The notes: a model not told the origin generated them from the sequence alone. A stretch of 64,000 nt of DNA from JASHPR01 sp963749145 (GCA_963749145.1 CAVVLN010000004.1:434001-498000); one strand, 5' to 3'. Numbered from the stretch's first letter, positions 41,712-50,923 are shown. Program-made: numbers and translations.

Positions 41712-43525
41712 CGACTCAGCGCGACGGAACGCCGCTCACCAAGACCACGCAGGACGGGCACCAGGTCCCGCCGCCAAGGCAGTCGGCCAGAACCCCGGCC
41801 AAGGTAACGCCCAAGACCCCGGCCAAGACACCGCCCAGGGCGCTGGCTAAGGTGCCGGCTAAGGCGAAGGCGCAGGCCGCCGAGCCCGCCGTCAGGAAAC
41901 TCAGCGCGTCCGACGTCCTCGGCCTCCGCGAGATGGCCGGAGGCCTGCGATTCCTGGGCCAGGTGACCGTGCGCCACCCGCGCGCGCTGCTGCGGACCGC
42001 GCCCGGCCTCGGCCAGGAGCTGATCAGGATCGGCCTCGGCCGGTCGCAGGTCGCTGCGGAGAAGGGCGACAAGCGCTTCGCCGACCCGGCCTGGCAGCAG
42101 AACCCCCTGTTCAAGGCGACCATGCAGAGCTACCTCACCTGGGGCTCCGGGATGGAGCGCTATATCGACAACCTCGGCCTGCCGGGCATGAGCACCGAGC
42201 GGCTGCGCTTCGGGGGGGTCCTGGTCCGGGAGGCCATGGCGCCGACCAACTTCTTCCTGACCAACCCCGCCGCCCTCAAGCGCGTGATCGACACCGGCGG
42301 CGGCAGCGTCCGCCGCGGGCTGGCCAACTGGGCCGGTGACCTGCGGCACAACCACGGCATGCCGTCGATGGTCGACCGCAGGCCGTTCACCATCGGCGAG
42401 AACCTCGCGGCCTCCCCCGGCTCGGTCATCTACCGCAACGAGGTCTTCGAGCTGATCCAGTACACGCCGCAGGGCGAGACCGTCTACGGGCGCCCTATCT
42501 TGATGGTGCCCCCGCAGGTGAACAAGTACTACGCGCTCGACCTCTCGCCGGGGCGCAGCCTGTACGAGTATCTGCTCCAGCGCGGCATCCAGGTGTTCGG
42601 GATCAGCTGGCGCAGCCCGAGCCGGGCGCAGCGTGACTGGGACTTCGACACCTACGTGCAGGCCACGATCGACGCGATCGACGTGGTCAGCGAGGTCTCC
42701 GGCTCGCCGGACGTCAACCTCATGGGCGGCTGCCTGGGCGGGATGACGGCCGCCCTCACGCAGGCGCACCTGGCGGCCCTGGGGGAGGAAAACCGGATCC
42801 ACTCCTCGACGATGTTCGTCACCCTGCTGGACACCGAGTCCAAGGGGCGGATGTTCATGTTCGGGACCCGGCAGATGCTCGAGCTGGCCAAGCAGGTGTC
42901 CAGGCCCACCGGCATCATCGACGGCTGGCAGCTGGGGTCGACGTTCGCCTGGCTGCGCCCGAACGACCTGGTGTGGAACTACTGGGTCAACAACTACCTG
43001 CTCGGCCAGGACCCGCCGGCCTTCGACATCCTGGCCTGGAACGCGGACACCACCCGGCTGAGCACCGCCTTCCACCGCCAGATGCTGGACATGGTGGCGG
43101 GGAACCAGATGGCGCACCCGGGCGCCATGACGGTCCTGGGCACGCCGATCGACCTGTCCCGCATCAGCACCGACACGTACGTGGCGGCCGGGCGGACCGA
43201 CCACATCACGCCGTGGGAGACCTGCTACCGGACCACCCAGCTGGTCTCCGGTCACGCCGAGTTCGTGCTGTGCTCCAGCGGCCACATCCAGACCGTGGTG
43301 GCCGACCCGAAGCACCGCGGCCTCGGGTACTTCGTCAACCCGGCGACGCCGCCCATGGCCGAGGACTGGCTGGCGGCCGCGGAACGGCACGAAGGATCGT
43401 GGTGGGAGCACTGGATGGGCTGGCTGGCCAAGCGCTCCGGTGAGCAGGGCGAGGCTCCCCACGCCCTGGGCAGCACCCGCTACCCGCCGATCGAGCCCGC
43501 CCCGGGCCGCTACATCCGTCTGTGA
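41708..43525 (+). CDS. phaC: Poly(3-hydroxyalkanoate) synthase
   Basis: A 605-residue class I/II-type PhaC. The lipase-like box GGCLGG holds the catalytic Cys (about residue 342), Asp lies in GRTDHITPW and His in SSGHIQTVV. The core VLVREAMAPTNFFLTNPAAL and QVNKYYALDLSPGRSLYEYL is typical. The first 60 residues are a basic Pro/Ala/Lys tail (TPAKVTPKTPAKTPPRALAK) not needed for catalysis, which could contact phasins or nucleic acid. It is the last intact gene of the ligase-thiolase operon; a decayed phaB-like gene follows it. Confidence 0.95.
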   Translation: MTTQRDGTPLTKTTQDGHQVPPPRQSARTPAKVTPKTPAKTPPRALAKVPAKAKAQAAEPAVRKLSASDVLGLREMAGGLRFLGQVTVRHPRALLRTAPGLGQELIRIGLGRSQVAAEKGDKRFADPAWQQNPLFKATMQSYLTWGSGMERYIDNLGLPGMSTERLRFGGVLVREAMAPTNFFLTNPAALKRVIDTGGGSVRRGLANWAGDLRHNHGMPSMVDRRPFTIGENLAASPGSVIYRNEVFELIQYTPQGETVYGRPILMVPPQVNKYYALDLSPGRSLYEYLLQRGIQVFGISWRSPSRAQRDWDFDTYVQATIDAIDVVSEVSGSPDVNLMGGCLGGMTAALTQAHLAALGEENRIHSSTMFVTLLDTESKGRMFMFGTRQMLELAKQVSRPTGIIDGWQLGSTFAWLRPNDLVWNYWVNNYLLGQDPPAFDILAWNADTTRLSTAFHRQMLDMVAGNQMAHPGAMTVLGTPIDLSRISTDTYVAAGRTDHITPWETCYRTTQLVSGHAEFVLCSSGHIQTVVADPKHRGLGYFVNPATPPMAEDWLAAAERHEGSWWEHWMGWLAKRSGEQGEAPHALGSTRYPPIEPAPGRYIRL

Positions 43526-43579
43526 CGGCCGCCCCGGGTGCATAACACCAACAGTCAGGCGGCGGATGCATTCGTGAAG

Positions 43580-44062
43580 ACGGCTAGTGACGAGGGCCTG
43601 GCGGTGTCACTCCGCCGGGCCAACGCGGGGGGGAACCCGGGCGATTGCCGGGTTATCGCCGAGATTCCGATGATTCCGATCCGCCGCAAGCGGATCGGCT
43701 ACCTCGTCAACAACGCGGGCATTGCGCGCGACCGCACGGCATTGGGGGCTGAGCCAGCCCGACCGGGAGCAGGTAATTCGCCCGAACCTCTCCGGGCCGT
43801 TCTTCATCTCCCGGGCGGTCCTCGGCCACTTTCCGGAACGAGGATCCGGGCGCATCGTCAACGTCAGCTCGTATGCTGGCCGGTCCGATGACGCCGCCAA
43901 GGCGGCCTGTTCGGCCTTACCACAGCACTCGCCCAGGAGGCCGCCACCAAAGGCATCACCGGCAACTGCGTGGTACCGGGCCCGGTCAAGACCGGCATGG
44001 CAGCTTAAGCTGCCCGAGGATATGGTGCAGGCCGTTATCGATACGATCCCGGCGGGCGCTCC
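43580..44062 (+). pseudogene. Decayed SDR, phaB/fabG-like (acetoacetyl-CoA reductase type)
   Basis: Pieces of one SDR occur in order but in changing frames: IGYLVNNAGIARDRT, then REQVIRPNLSGPFFISRAVL and GSGRIVNVSSYAGR, then GLFGLTTALAQEAATKGITG and NCVVPGPVKTGMAA followed by TAA, then LPEDMVQAVIDTIPAG. The catalytic YxxxK block is damaged and no N-terminal GxxxGIG is readable. Position right after phaC and the NNAGIARDRT form point to a former NADPH-dependent acetoacetyl-CoA reductase. It cannot make a working enzyme. Confidence 0.78.
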
Positions 44063-44652
44063 GGGCCAATCCCGCTCAGCAGCATCGACATCAGCCTCGA
44101 GGTGAGCTTCCCGACGTCGGTATCCGCGGTGAGCCAGGTGTAGGCCCAGTTGCCCACGGACAGGAAGACCAGGGCGGCGTCGTGAGTGTTGAGGTCCGGG
44201 CGCAGTTCGCCGGAATCGACCGCCGCCTCGAACAAGCTGCGGATGCGCTGCTCGTAGCGGTGCCGCTCCTTGACGAAGAAGTCCCGGGGCTCGCCGCTGA
44301 GATAGCGCCATTCCTGAAGCCACACCGTGGCGACGTCGAGCTGGCTTTCCACGACGCCCAGGTGAGCCCGGAAGGCCATCTCGAGCCTTTCCCCTGGTGT
44401 CGCGTCATCAGGCAGCTGGTCCAGCGCCGTGTGGAAGGCCTCCGCTCCGGTCAGCGCAATCTCGGCGAGCAGATCGGCTTTGCTGCTGATGTAGGCGTAG
44501 AGCGAGCTCTTTTGGATACCCAGCGCGACCGCTAGATCGTTTATCGACGTACCGTGATAACCGCGCTCGGCAAACAGGCGCGCAGCTTCCGCGGACAGCC
44601 GTTCTCGTGTCGACAAACCGGAAGCTGGCGTTGTTGCGGTTCGGGCATTCAT
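44035..44652 (-). CDS. TetR family regulator, PaaR-like
   Basis: A 205-residue regulator: STRERLSAEAARLFAERGYH then GTSINDLAVALGIQKSSLYA and YISSKADLL form the HTH (about residues 14-62). The C-terminal domain (HLGVVESQLDVATVWLQEWR; FVKERHRYEQRIRSLFEAAV) resembles regulators of phenylacetate and acyl-CoA catabolism. It is the only TetR inside the paa/PHA block and so the best candidate to bind ACCGAACGTTCGGT. Its own promoter (44655-44715) carries no copy of that palindrome, so it is probably not autoregulated by it. Confidence 0.9.
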   Translation of the reverse strand: MNARTATTPASGLSTRERLSAEAARLFAERGYHGTSINDLAVALGIQKSSLYAYISSKADLLAEIALTGAEAFHTALDQLPDDATPGERLEMAFRAHLGVVESQLDVATVWLQEWRYLSGEPRDFFVKERHRYEQRIRSLFEAAVDSGELRPDLNTHDAALVFLSVGNWAYTWLTADTDVGKLTSRLMSMLLSGIGPERPPGSYR

Positions 44653-44727
44653 CTGCTGAGGTATCCCGGGAGTAAGTGATGCGCTGTAAGTATTCTATCA
44701 GTAAGAAGGAGATTTTACCCGACGCGG

Positions 44728-45113
44728 TCAGGGCTCCAGAAGGCTTATGACCTTACGGTATTGACGTGCCGTCAGCCCGAACCAGCGTTCGGTCACGCCT
44801 TCGTCCGTCATGCCCAGGCGCGCGGCCACTCGCTGCGAGGCGGCGTTGTCCAGGTCGGTGAAGGCGAGCACCTGGTCTATCCCGGCCTTCCCGGCCAGGG
44901 CGAGAACGGCCCGTGCCGCCTCGGTCGCAAGCCCTTGCCCCTGGTACCGCGGGTGCAGGTGCCACCCCACCTCGACCAGGCCCGTGGGCCCGTCGTCGTC
45001 GCTGAGCGGCAGCAGCAGAAGGGTTCCCGCCGGCTGGCTCGTAGCCGCATGTGGAGCGCGGGCGGCGAACCAGCGCTTGCCCGCGGGCAGGTATGCCGAG
45101 TATTGTGCCCGGC
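44728..45113 (-). pseudogene. GNAT acetyltransferase, 5'-truncated
   Basis: The acetyl-CoA-binding half is good: LVEVGWHLHPRYQGQGLATE then AARAVLALAGKAGIDQVLAF, DLDNAASQRVAARLGMTDEG and WFGLTARQYR. In-frame sequence upstream (KRWFAARAPHAATSQPAGTL) also looks GNAT-like, but the frame is closed by a TAA near 45123 with no ATG or GTG before the conserved part, and the first 50-60 residues of the fold are absent. It could be translated only from internal GTG/ATG codons (for example 44970). It ends next to the PadR promoter. Confidence 0.65.
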
Positions 45114-45116
45114 ATG

Positions 45117-45127
45117 ATGCTTAGCAT
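45117..45127. promoter_or_regulatory. Palindrome ATGCT-T-AGCAT at the second PadR promoter
   Basis: A perfect 5-1-5 repeat ends ten bases before the PadR ATG (45137). TAGCAT (45122-45127) would serve as a -10 box, giving a very short leader. TTAGCATAGT, which overlaps it, recurs at 51040 upstream of the SAP-domain gene. Confidence 0.55.
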
Positions 45128-45136
45128 AGTGATGTC

Positions 45137-45727
45137 ATGAGCGTCCCGCACTTCCTCCTGGCGCTGCTGGCCGAAGGACCCAAGTACGGGCTGCAGCTGC
45201 GGGAGGAATTCGAGGCCGGGTCCGGTGAGGTATGGCCGCTGAACGTGGGTCAGGTGTACAAGACCCTGGGCCGGCTGGAACGTGACGGGCTGGCTGAATC
45301 CGACGGCACCGGGCCAGACGGACCGCAGAAGCGATTCCGGATCACGCCCCGCGGCGAGGAGGCGCTGGCCGCCTGGCTGCGCACGCCGCCGGACCTGACC
45401 TCCCCGCCCCGCGATGAGCTGGTGATGAAGGTGCTGGTGGCCGCGCGGGTGCCCGGTACCGACGCGCATGAGGTGATCCAGGCGCACCGCCAGTACCTGG
45501 TCGAGCTGATGCAGCAGTGGACGAGGCTGAAGGAGGGCGAGGCCCGGGATGATCTGGGCCTGGCGCTGGTGGTGGATGCCGAGTTGTTCCGGCTGGACGC
45601 GGCGACCCGGTGGCTGGATGCCGCCGATACGCGGCTCAAGCGGGCCGCTGCCGAGCCTGCCCGGCCCGCCCCCGCCCCCGCCCCCGCTCCGGTTCCGCAG
45701 CTTCGCCGGCTGGGGGGACGGCGGTGA
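45137..45727 (+). CDS. PadR family transcriptional regulator
   Basis: A 196-residue PadR of the long type: PHFLLALLAEGPKYGLQLRE, then PLNVGQVYKTLGRLERDGLA and KRFRITPRGEEALAAWL form the winged helix. The C-terminal helix domain (QAHRQYLVELMQQWTRLKEG) mediates dimerisation. The tail is a Pro/Ala run (PARPAPAPAPAPAPVPQ-like). It leads an operon with an ABC ATPase and an FtsX permease, which it probably represses via the palindrome upstream. Confidence 0.92.
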   Translation: MSVPHFLLALLAEGPKYGLQLREEFEAGSGEVWPLNVGQVYKTLGRLERDGLAESDGTGPDGPQKRFRITPRGEEALAAWLRTPPDLTSPPRDELVMKVLVAARVPGTDAHEVIQAHRQYLVELMQQWTRLKEGEARDDLGLALVVDAELFRLDAATRWLDAADTRLKRAAAEPARPAPAPAPAPVPQLRRLGGRR

Positions 45728-45765
45728 GCCGGCCGGGACCGGGCCGGGCAGGCGGGAGCGCGGCG

Positions 45766-46488
45766 ATGAGCGTGCTGCAGCTGCGCGGCGTGTCCAAGAC
45801 CTACGGTCAGGAGCCGGCCAGCGTGCACGCGCTGGGCGGGGTGGACCTGTCGGTGCGGGCCGGGGAGATGGTGGCGGTGATGGGGCCCAGCGGATCGGGC
45901 AAGTCCACGCTGCTGACCATCGCCGGGAGCCTGGAGGAACCCACCCGCGGGGACGTGCTGGTCTGCGGCATGGCGCTGGCCGGGATGCCGCGGAGCCGCA
46001 AGGCCCGGCTGCGGCGCCGGGTGATCGGGTACGTGTTCCAGGATTTCAACCTGCTGCCCGGGCTGACCGCGGCCGAGAACGCCGCGTTGCCGCTGGAACT
46101 GGACGGCGTCGCGGTGCCGAAGGCGCGCGCGGCCGGGCTGGCCGCGCTGGAAGCGCTGGGCGTGGCGGACCGGGCCGGCTGGTTCCCCGATCAGCTGTCC
46201 GGCGGCGAGCGGCAGCGGGTGGCCATCGCCCGCGCGGTGGTGGGCGACCGCCGCCTGCTGCTGGCCGACGAGCCGTCCGGCGCCCTGGACTCGGTGAACG
46301 CGGACGAGGTGATGCGGCTGCTGCACGAGGCATGCCAGCGGGGCGTGGCCGCGGTGGTGGTGACCCACGACGCGCAGCTGGCCGCCTGGGCCGACCGCGT
46401 GGTATTCCTGCGCGACGGACGGGTGGCCGGCCAGACCACCCGGCCGTCCGGGCCCGAATCCCTCCTCACACCCGGGGAGATCCGGTGA
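45766..46488 (+). CDS. ABC transporter ATP-binding protein (MacB/LolD type)
   Basis: A 240-residue ATPase: Walker A GPSGSGKST (about residues 40-48), Q-loop FQDFNLLPGLTAAENAALP, signature LSGGERQRVAIARA, Walker B LLLADEPSGALDS and switch VTHDAQLAAWADR. The start at ATG 45766 has GGGAG nine bases upstream; GTG 45724 overlapping the PadR stop is an in-frame alternative. Its stop overlaps the permease start (GTGA). It powers a mechanotransmission-type exporter with the FtsX protein that follows. Confidence 0.95.
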   Translation: MSVLQLRGVSKTYGQEPASVHALGGVDLSVRAGEMVAVMGPSGSGKSTLLTIAGSLEEPTRGDVLVCGMALAGMPRSRKARLRRRVIGYVFQDFNLLPGLTAAENAALPLELDGVAVPKARAAGLAALEALGVADRAGWFPDQLSGGERQRVAIARAVVGDRRLLLADEPSGALDSVNADEVMRLLHEACQRGVAAVVVTHDAQLAAWADRVVFLRDGRVAGQTTRPSGPESLLTPGEIR

Positions 46489-49043
46489 GCATCGCGCTGC
46501 GCGACCCCCCCGACCTGGCCGGAGGCGCGGGCGGCATCGTCGCCCGCCGGGCGGTGATCCGCTGGGGCTGGCGGCTGTTCCGCCGCGAATGGCGCCAGCA
46601 GCTGCTCGTGCTCGGCCTGCTCACGGTGGCGGTCGCGGCGACGGTCTGGGGCGCCAGCGTCGTCACGAACGTGCAGCTCAGCAACCCCAACTACGCCACG
46701 CTGGGCACCGCTGCCGCGCAGGTCATGTTGCCCGGCACCGACCCGCACCTGGCCGCCGACATCGCCACCATCGCGGGCCGCTGGGGTCCGGCGGATGTCA
46801 TTGAGAGTCAGGACATCCCTGATGGCACCGCGCAGCCGGTCCAGCTGCGGGCCGAGAATCCGCACGGAAACTACAACTCTCCGCTGCTCAGCCTGGTCAG
46901 CGGCAGCTACCCGGCCGGCCCCGCTCAGGTCGCGCTGACCAGCCAGGTCGCCAGCATGTACGGCGCGCACGTGGGCGGCACCTGGCGGGCGGCCGGCACG
47001 ACCTGGCGGGTGACCGGCATCGCGGCGAACCCGAGCAACCTGGCCGACGAGTTCGCGCTGGTCGCCCCCGGCCAGGTCCCGCACCCCGGCCAGGTCACCA
47101 TGCTGCTCGGCTCCTCCGCCGTCCGGCGGGCGATCAGCAACGACAACGGGACGCTGCCCGGTATCCCGGCGGCGGCGACGGTCGCGCCCCCCGCCGGGAC
47201 GTCGGTCGGCATCTCCCCGGCGGTGGGCATCCTGGCGGTGGAGGTACTCGGCCTGGCGTTCATCGGCCTGGTGTCGGTAGCCAGTTTCTCGGTGCTGGCC
47301 CAGCGCAGGCTCCGGGCCCTCGGCATGCTCAGCGCGATCGGCGCGACCGAGCGCAACCTCCGCCTGGTCATGATCGCGGGCGGCCTGGCCGTCGGCGTGA
47401 CCGCTGCGCTGGCCGGGACGGTGCTCGGCTTGGCGGCCTGGTTCGCCTACGTGCCGACGCTGCAGCAGGCGGCCGGCCACGTGATCGACCCGGCGAACCT
47501 GCCGTGGTGGGCGTTCGCCATCGGGGTGGGGTTCGCGATCGCGACGTCGGTGCTGGCCTCCCGCCGCCCGGCCAAGGCGATCGCCGCGGTGCCGGTGGTG
47601 GCCGCGCTGTCCGGCCGTCCCTCGCTGCCGAAGGCGGTGCACCGCTCCGCCCGGCCCGGCGTCATCGTGTTCGCGGGCGGCGTCACGTGCCTGGCGTTGG
47701 CCGGCGGCCTGTCGGGGGTGGAAGGCGGCGGGGGCAAGCACGCGCCGCTCCTGCTGGCCGGCCTGGTCGCCACCATCGTCGGCATCGTCCTGCTCGCGCC
47801 GCTGGCCATCAGCGTGCTGGCCGCGGGAGCGAGCCCGCGGCTGCCGGTGGCGGTCCGGATCGCGCTGCGTGACCTGGTCCGCTACCGGGCCCGGTCCGGT
47901 GCCGCGCTCGCCGCGACCACGTTCGCGGTGTTCCTGGCCATGGTCATCTGCCTGGTCGCCAGCACCCGGTTCGGTAATCCGCTCAACTGGATCGGCCCCA
48001 ACCTGTCCAGCAGCCAGCTGGTCGTCTACACGCAGGTCAGCCAGGGCGCCGGCCAGATGACGCAGCTCAGCGACGCCCAGGCGGCCCGCCTGGGCGGGCA
48101 GGTGGACAGCCTTGCCGCCCGCCTGCACGCGCGGTCCGCGGTGCCGCTGGAGTCCGCGGCCTCGCTGTACCAGGTGGGCACGCCGGCCAGCAGCCCGTCC
48201 AATTTCACCGGCAACGTGTACGTGGCCACCCCGCAGTTGCTCGCCACGTACGGGATCAAGGCCAGCCAGATCGCTCCCGGCACCGACTTCCTCACCATAC
48301 GGCCGGGGCTGGCGGGCCTGCCGCACATGGAGATGGTCTGGGGCAGCGCGGGCTCGTGCAGCGGCACGTGCCTCGGTACCCCCGCCGAGCCCGGTGCTGA
48401 CGGCGGTCCGCCCTGCACGCTGAGCAACGGCTGCCTGGCCAACCCCGCGATACAGACGATCAGCAGCCTGCCCAGCGGCACCTCCGCGCCGAACACGGTG
48501 GTCACCGAGTACGCGGTGAGCAGGTACCAGCTGCAGCCCAGCCTGAACGGCTGGCTGATCCAGGCACCGGCCCCGCTCACCGCCGCGCAGATCAACGCGG
48601 CCAAGCGACTCGCGCTCGGCTACGGGGTGACGATCGAAACCAAGTCCGATACGCCGGGTCTCGGCGAGTTCGCCGACGGCGGCACCGCGCTGGGCATCGT
48701 CATCGCGCTCGGCGTGCTGGCCGCCTCCGTCGGCCTGATCCGCAGCGAGACCGCGCGGGACCTGCGCACGCTCACCGCCACCGGCGCCAGCGGCGCGACC
48801 CGGCGGACGATCACCGCGGCGACCGCCGCCGCGCTGGGCCTGCTCGGCGCGATCCTCGGCATGACCGGCGCGGTGATCGCCGGGCTGGCCTGGGCGCACA
48901 GCAGCCTGTCCGCCATGTTCGGTGACGTGCCGCTGGCTGACGTGCTGATCTTGCTGGTCGGGCTGCCGCTGGTGGCCGCGGCCGGCGGCTGGCTGCTGGC
49001 CGGCCGCGAGCCGCCGCTGATCGCCAGGCAGCCGATGGAGTGA
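46485..49043 (+). CDS. FtsX-family ABC transporter permease
   Basis: An 852-residue permease starting at GTG 46485 inside the ATPase stop, behind GGGGAGA. An N-terminal helix (LLVLGLLTVAVAATVWGASV) is followed by an extracytoplasmic domain and a first FtsX set (LGLAFIGLVSVASFSVLAQR; LGMLSAIGATERNLRLVMIA). A second half with another large outer domain (about residues 500-700) ends in the final helices near LILLVGLPLVAAAGGWLLAG. This duplicated FtsX architecture is typical of actinobacterial antimicrobial-peptide or lipid exporters. Unlike the orphan at 11532, its frame is intact and its ATPase is adjacent. Confidence 0.94.
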   Translation: MSIALRDPPDLAGGAGGIVARRAVIRWGWRLFRREWRQQLLVLGLLTVAVAATVWGASVVTNVQLSNPNYATLGTAAAQVMLPGTDPHLAADIATIAGRWGPADVIESQDIPDGTAQPVQLRAENPHGNYNSPLLSLVSGSYPAGPAQVALTSQVASMYGAHVGGTWRAAGTTWRVTGIAANPSNLADEFALVAPGQVPHPGQVTMLLGSSAVRRAISNDNGTLPGIPAAATVAPPAGTSVGISPAVGILAVEVLGLAFIGLVSVASFSVLAQRRLRALGMLSAIGATERNLRLVMIAGGLAVGVTAALAGTVLGLAAWFAYVPTLQQAAGHVIDPANLPWWAFAIGVGFAIATSVLASRRPAKAIAAVPVVAALSGRPSLPKAVHRSARPGVIVFAGGVTCLALAGGLSGVEGGGGKHAPLLLAGLVATIVGIVLLAPLAISVLAAGASPRLPVAVRIALRDLVRYRARSGAALAATTFAVFLAMVICLVASTRFGNPLNWIGPNLSSSQLVVYTQVSQGAGQMTQLSDAQAARLGGQVDSLAARLHARSAVPLESAASLYQVGTPASSPSNFTGNVYVATPQLLATYGIKASQIAPGTDFLTIRPGLAGLPHMEMVWGSAGSCSGTCLGTPAEPGADGGPPCTLSNGCLANPAIQTISSLPSGTSAPNTVVTEYAVSRYQLQPSLNGWLIQAPAPLTAAQINAAKRLALGYGVTIETKSDTPGLGEFADGGTALGIVIALGVLAASVGLIRSETARDLRTLTATGASGATRRTITAATAAALGLLGAILGMTGAVIAGLAWAHSSLSAMFGDVPLADVLILLVGLPLVAAAGGWLLAGREPPLIARQPME

Positions 49044-49051
49044 GGCCCGCG

Positions 49052-49076
49052 GGGCGGGGAGCCACCGTCCCCGCCC
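49052..49076 (+). terminator. Strong hairpin after the PadR-ABC operon
   Basis: GGGCGGGGA (49052-49060) pairs perfectly with TCCCCGCCC (49068-49076) around a 7-base loop, nine bases after the permease stop. There is no T-run, as is common for high-GC terminators. Confidence 0.6.
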
Positions 49077-49176
49077 AGCGCACCGTCAGACTCTGCGTAG
49101 CGGCCTGATCCCGGCCGGCGGGTTACGGGCGGAGCACCGGTCGGGCCGCTGGAGCTGTGCCGCACCTACGGCTACG

Positions 49177-49827
49177 GTGGTGGTTGTGCGGGGTGTGCCG
49201 TGGTGGGGCGTGGTCTCGTCGGCCGCGGCCCCGGTGCTGATGGTCGCCGGGTGGACGGTTGCCGCCGGGCTGCAGCCGCACTCGTTCGATCCCATTGCCC
49301 AGCCAGTCAGCGTCCTGGCCGCGCCGGGCGCTGCCGACCGGTGGGTGATGACGCTGACCTTCCTGGTGGTTGGCGCCTGTGATGTCGTCACCGGGCTGGC
49401 GCTGCGGCCGGCCAGAGCGCCCGGACGGCTCATCCTGATGGCCGCGGCCGTGGCGGGCGTCCTGGTCGCGGCGAACCCGGAGCATCCCGGGACCAGCTTC
49501 CCGCTGCCCCACATGATCTGGGCCGCCGCCGGGTGCGCCGCGCTGGTGGCCTGGCCGGCGGCGGCATGGCGGCGCGGGCCGTCGGTACCCTGGGGCCTGC
49601 GGCCGGCCGTGTCCGCCGGTGCCGTGGCGGTGCTGGTGGCCCTGCTGGCCTGGTTCGGCGCGGAGCTGATCACCGGGGGCGGGCAGGCCGGCCTGGCCGA
49701 GCGCGTCTTCGGCGCCGCGCAGGGGCTGTGGCCGCTGGCGGTGGTCGTGTCCTGCCGCCGGGCCGCCAGCACGGGCACCGCCCCTCGCCTTTACCAGCCA
49801 GCTGCACGCCCGGCCGCCGACGCCTGA
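49177..49827 (+). CDS. DUF998 integral membrane protein
   Basis: A 216-residue protein with about six hydrophobic helices and the DUF998 opening WTVAAGLQPHSFDPIAQPVS followed by VLAAPGAADRWVMTLTFLVV. The fold predicts a small multi-pass membrane protein of unknown function. GTG 49177 and the GTG two codons later are possible starts. It is monocistronic or loosely linked to the oxidoreductase 40 bp downstream. Confidence 0.82.
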   Translation: MVVVRGVPWWGVVSSAAAPVLMVAGWTVAAGLQPHSFDPIAQPVSVLAAPGAADRWVMTLTFLVVGACDVVTGLALRPARAPGRLILMAAAVAGVLVAANPEHPGTSFPLPHMIWAAAGCAALVAWPAAAWRRGPSVPWGLRPAVSAGAVAVLVALLAWFGAELITGGGQAGLAERVFGAAQGLWPLAVVVSCRRAASTGTAPRLYQPAARPAADA

Positions 49828-49867
49828 AGGCCGGCCTGGTGTGCGCGCAACTCGTCGGAGCAATCGG

Positions 49868-50866
49868 ATGACGCAACCGGATGACCGCCCGATTCGCTGG
49901 GGAATCCTCGCTACGGGCGGCATCGCCCATACCTTCGCGCAGGACCTCGCGCTGCAGCCCGACGGCGAGGTTGTCGCCGTCGGGTCACGATCCCAGGATT
50001 CGGCGGACGCGTTCGGGGACGAATTCGGCGTACCGCGCCGGTACGCGAGCTACCGGGCTCTGGTCAACGATCCGGATGTCGATGCCGTGTACGTGGCAAC
50101 GCCTCACCCCGGCCATCACCACGCCACGCTGCTCGCGATCAACGCGGGTAAGGCCGTGCTGGTCGAGAAGCCGTTCGCCATGGACGCCGCCCAGGCGCGC
50201 GAGATGATCGACGCCGCGCGCGATCAGGGCACGTTCCTGATGGAAGCCATGTGGACGCGCTTCCTGCCGCACATTGCGCGGGTGCGTGAGATCCTCGCCG
50301 CGGGAACGCTCGGCGATGTCGTCTACCTGACCGCCGAGCACGGGCAGTGGTTCGCCCCCGATCCGCAGTTCCGGCTGTTCGCGCCGGAGCTGGGCGGCGG
50401 GGCCTTGCTGGACCTTGGCATATACCCGGTCTCGTTCGCGAGCCTGGTGCTCGGCGCGCCGGCGCGGATCACCGCGGTCAGCCATCCGGCGTTTACCGGC
50501 GTTGACGCCACCACGTCGATGATCTTCCAGTACGACAGCGGCGCCCACGCGGTGCTGACCACGACCTTGCTGGCCGCATCGGGCAACCCCGCCGCGATTT
50601 ACGGCACGGCGGCGAGGATAGAGATCGACGGCTGGTTCTACACGCCGACCACCTTCCGCGTGATCGCACGTGACGGCACCGAACTGGAGCGCTTCGACGA
50701 ACCGTATGAAGGGCACGGGCTGCGCGGCGAGGCCGCCGAGGTGGGCCGCTGTCTGCGCGCGGGGCTGCCCGAGAGCCCGCTGCTCCCGCTGGAGGAGACG
50801 TACACGATCATGCAGGCCATGGACGAGATCCGGCGGCAGATCGGCTTGTCTTACCCGGCGGCCTGA
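49868..50866 (+). CDS. Gfo/Idh/MocA family oxidoreductase
   Basis: A 332-residue NAD(P)-dependent dehydrogenase: WGILATGGIAHTFAQDLALQ (Rossmann), VYVATPHPGHHHATLLAINA and the EKP motif in VLVEKPFAMDAAQA. The C-terminal domain has FLMEAMWTRFLPHIARVREI and GGGALLDLGIYPVSFASLVL (G-G-x-L-x-D-L-G-I/H-Y catalytic region). The sequence resembles trans-1,2-dihydrobenzene-diol or glucose-fructose oxidoreductase-type members acting on sugars or cyclic diols. It starts at ATG 49868. Confidence 0.93.
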   Translation: MTQPDDRPIRWGILATGGIAHTFAQDLALQPDGEVVAVGSRSQDSADAFGDEFGVPRRYASYRALVNDPDVDAVYVATPHPGHHHATLLAINAGKAVLVEKPFAMDAAQAREMIDAARDQGTFLMEAMWTRFLPHIARVREILAAGTLGDVVYLTAEHGQWFAPDPQFRLFAPELGGGALLDLGIYPVSFASLVLGAPARITAVSHPAFTGVDATTSMIFQYDSGAHAVLTTTLLAASGNPAAIYGTAARIEIDGWFYTPTTFRVIARDGTELERFDEPYEGHGLRGEAAEVGRCLRAGLPESPLLPLEETYTIMQAMDEIRRQIGLSYPAA

Positions 50867-50923
50867 TCGCGCCCGGCCGTCGCCCGCGGAGTCCTGATCG
50901 CGCCCAGCCGTCGCCCGCGGAGT
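50862..50923. repeat. 31-bp tandem duplication at the end of the Gfo/Idh/MocA gene
   Basis: CCTGATCGCGCCCGGCCGTC onward (50862-50892) is repeated at 50893-50923 with one mismatch. The first copy contains the stop codon. Confidence 0.88.

Noticed and set aside
46191..48899. 902-codon minus-strand frame opposite the second FtsX permease
   Set aside because: His/Arg/Gln-rich low-complexity mirror frame without any recognisable domain.
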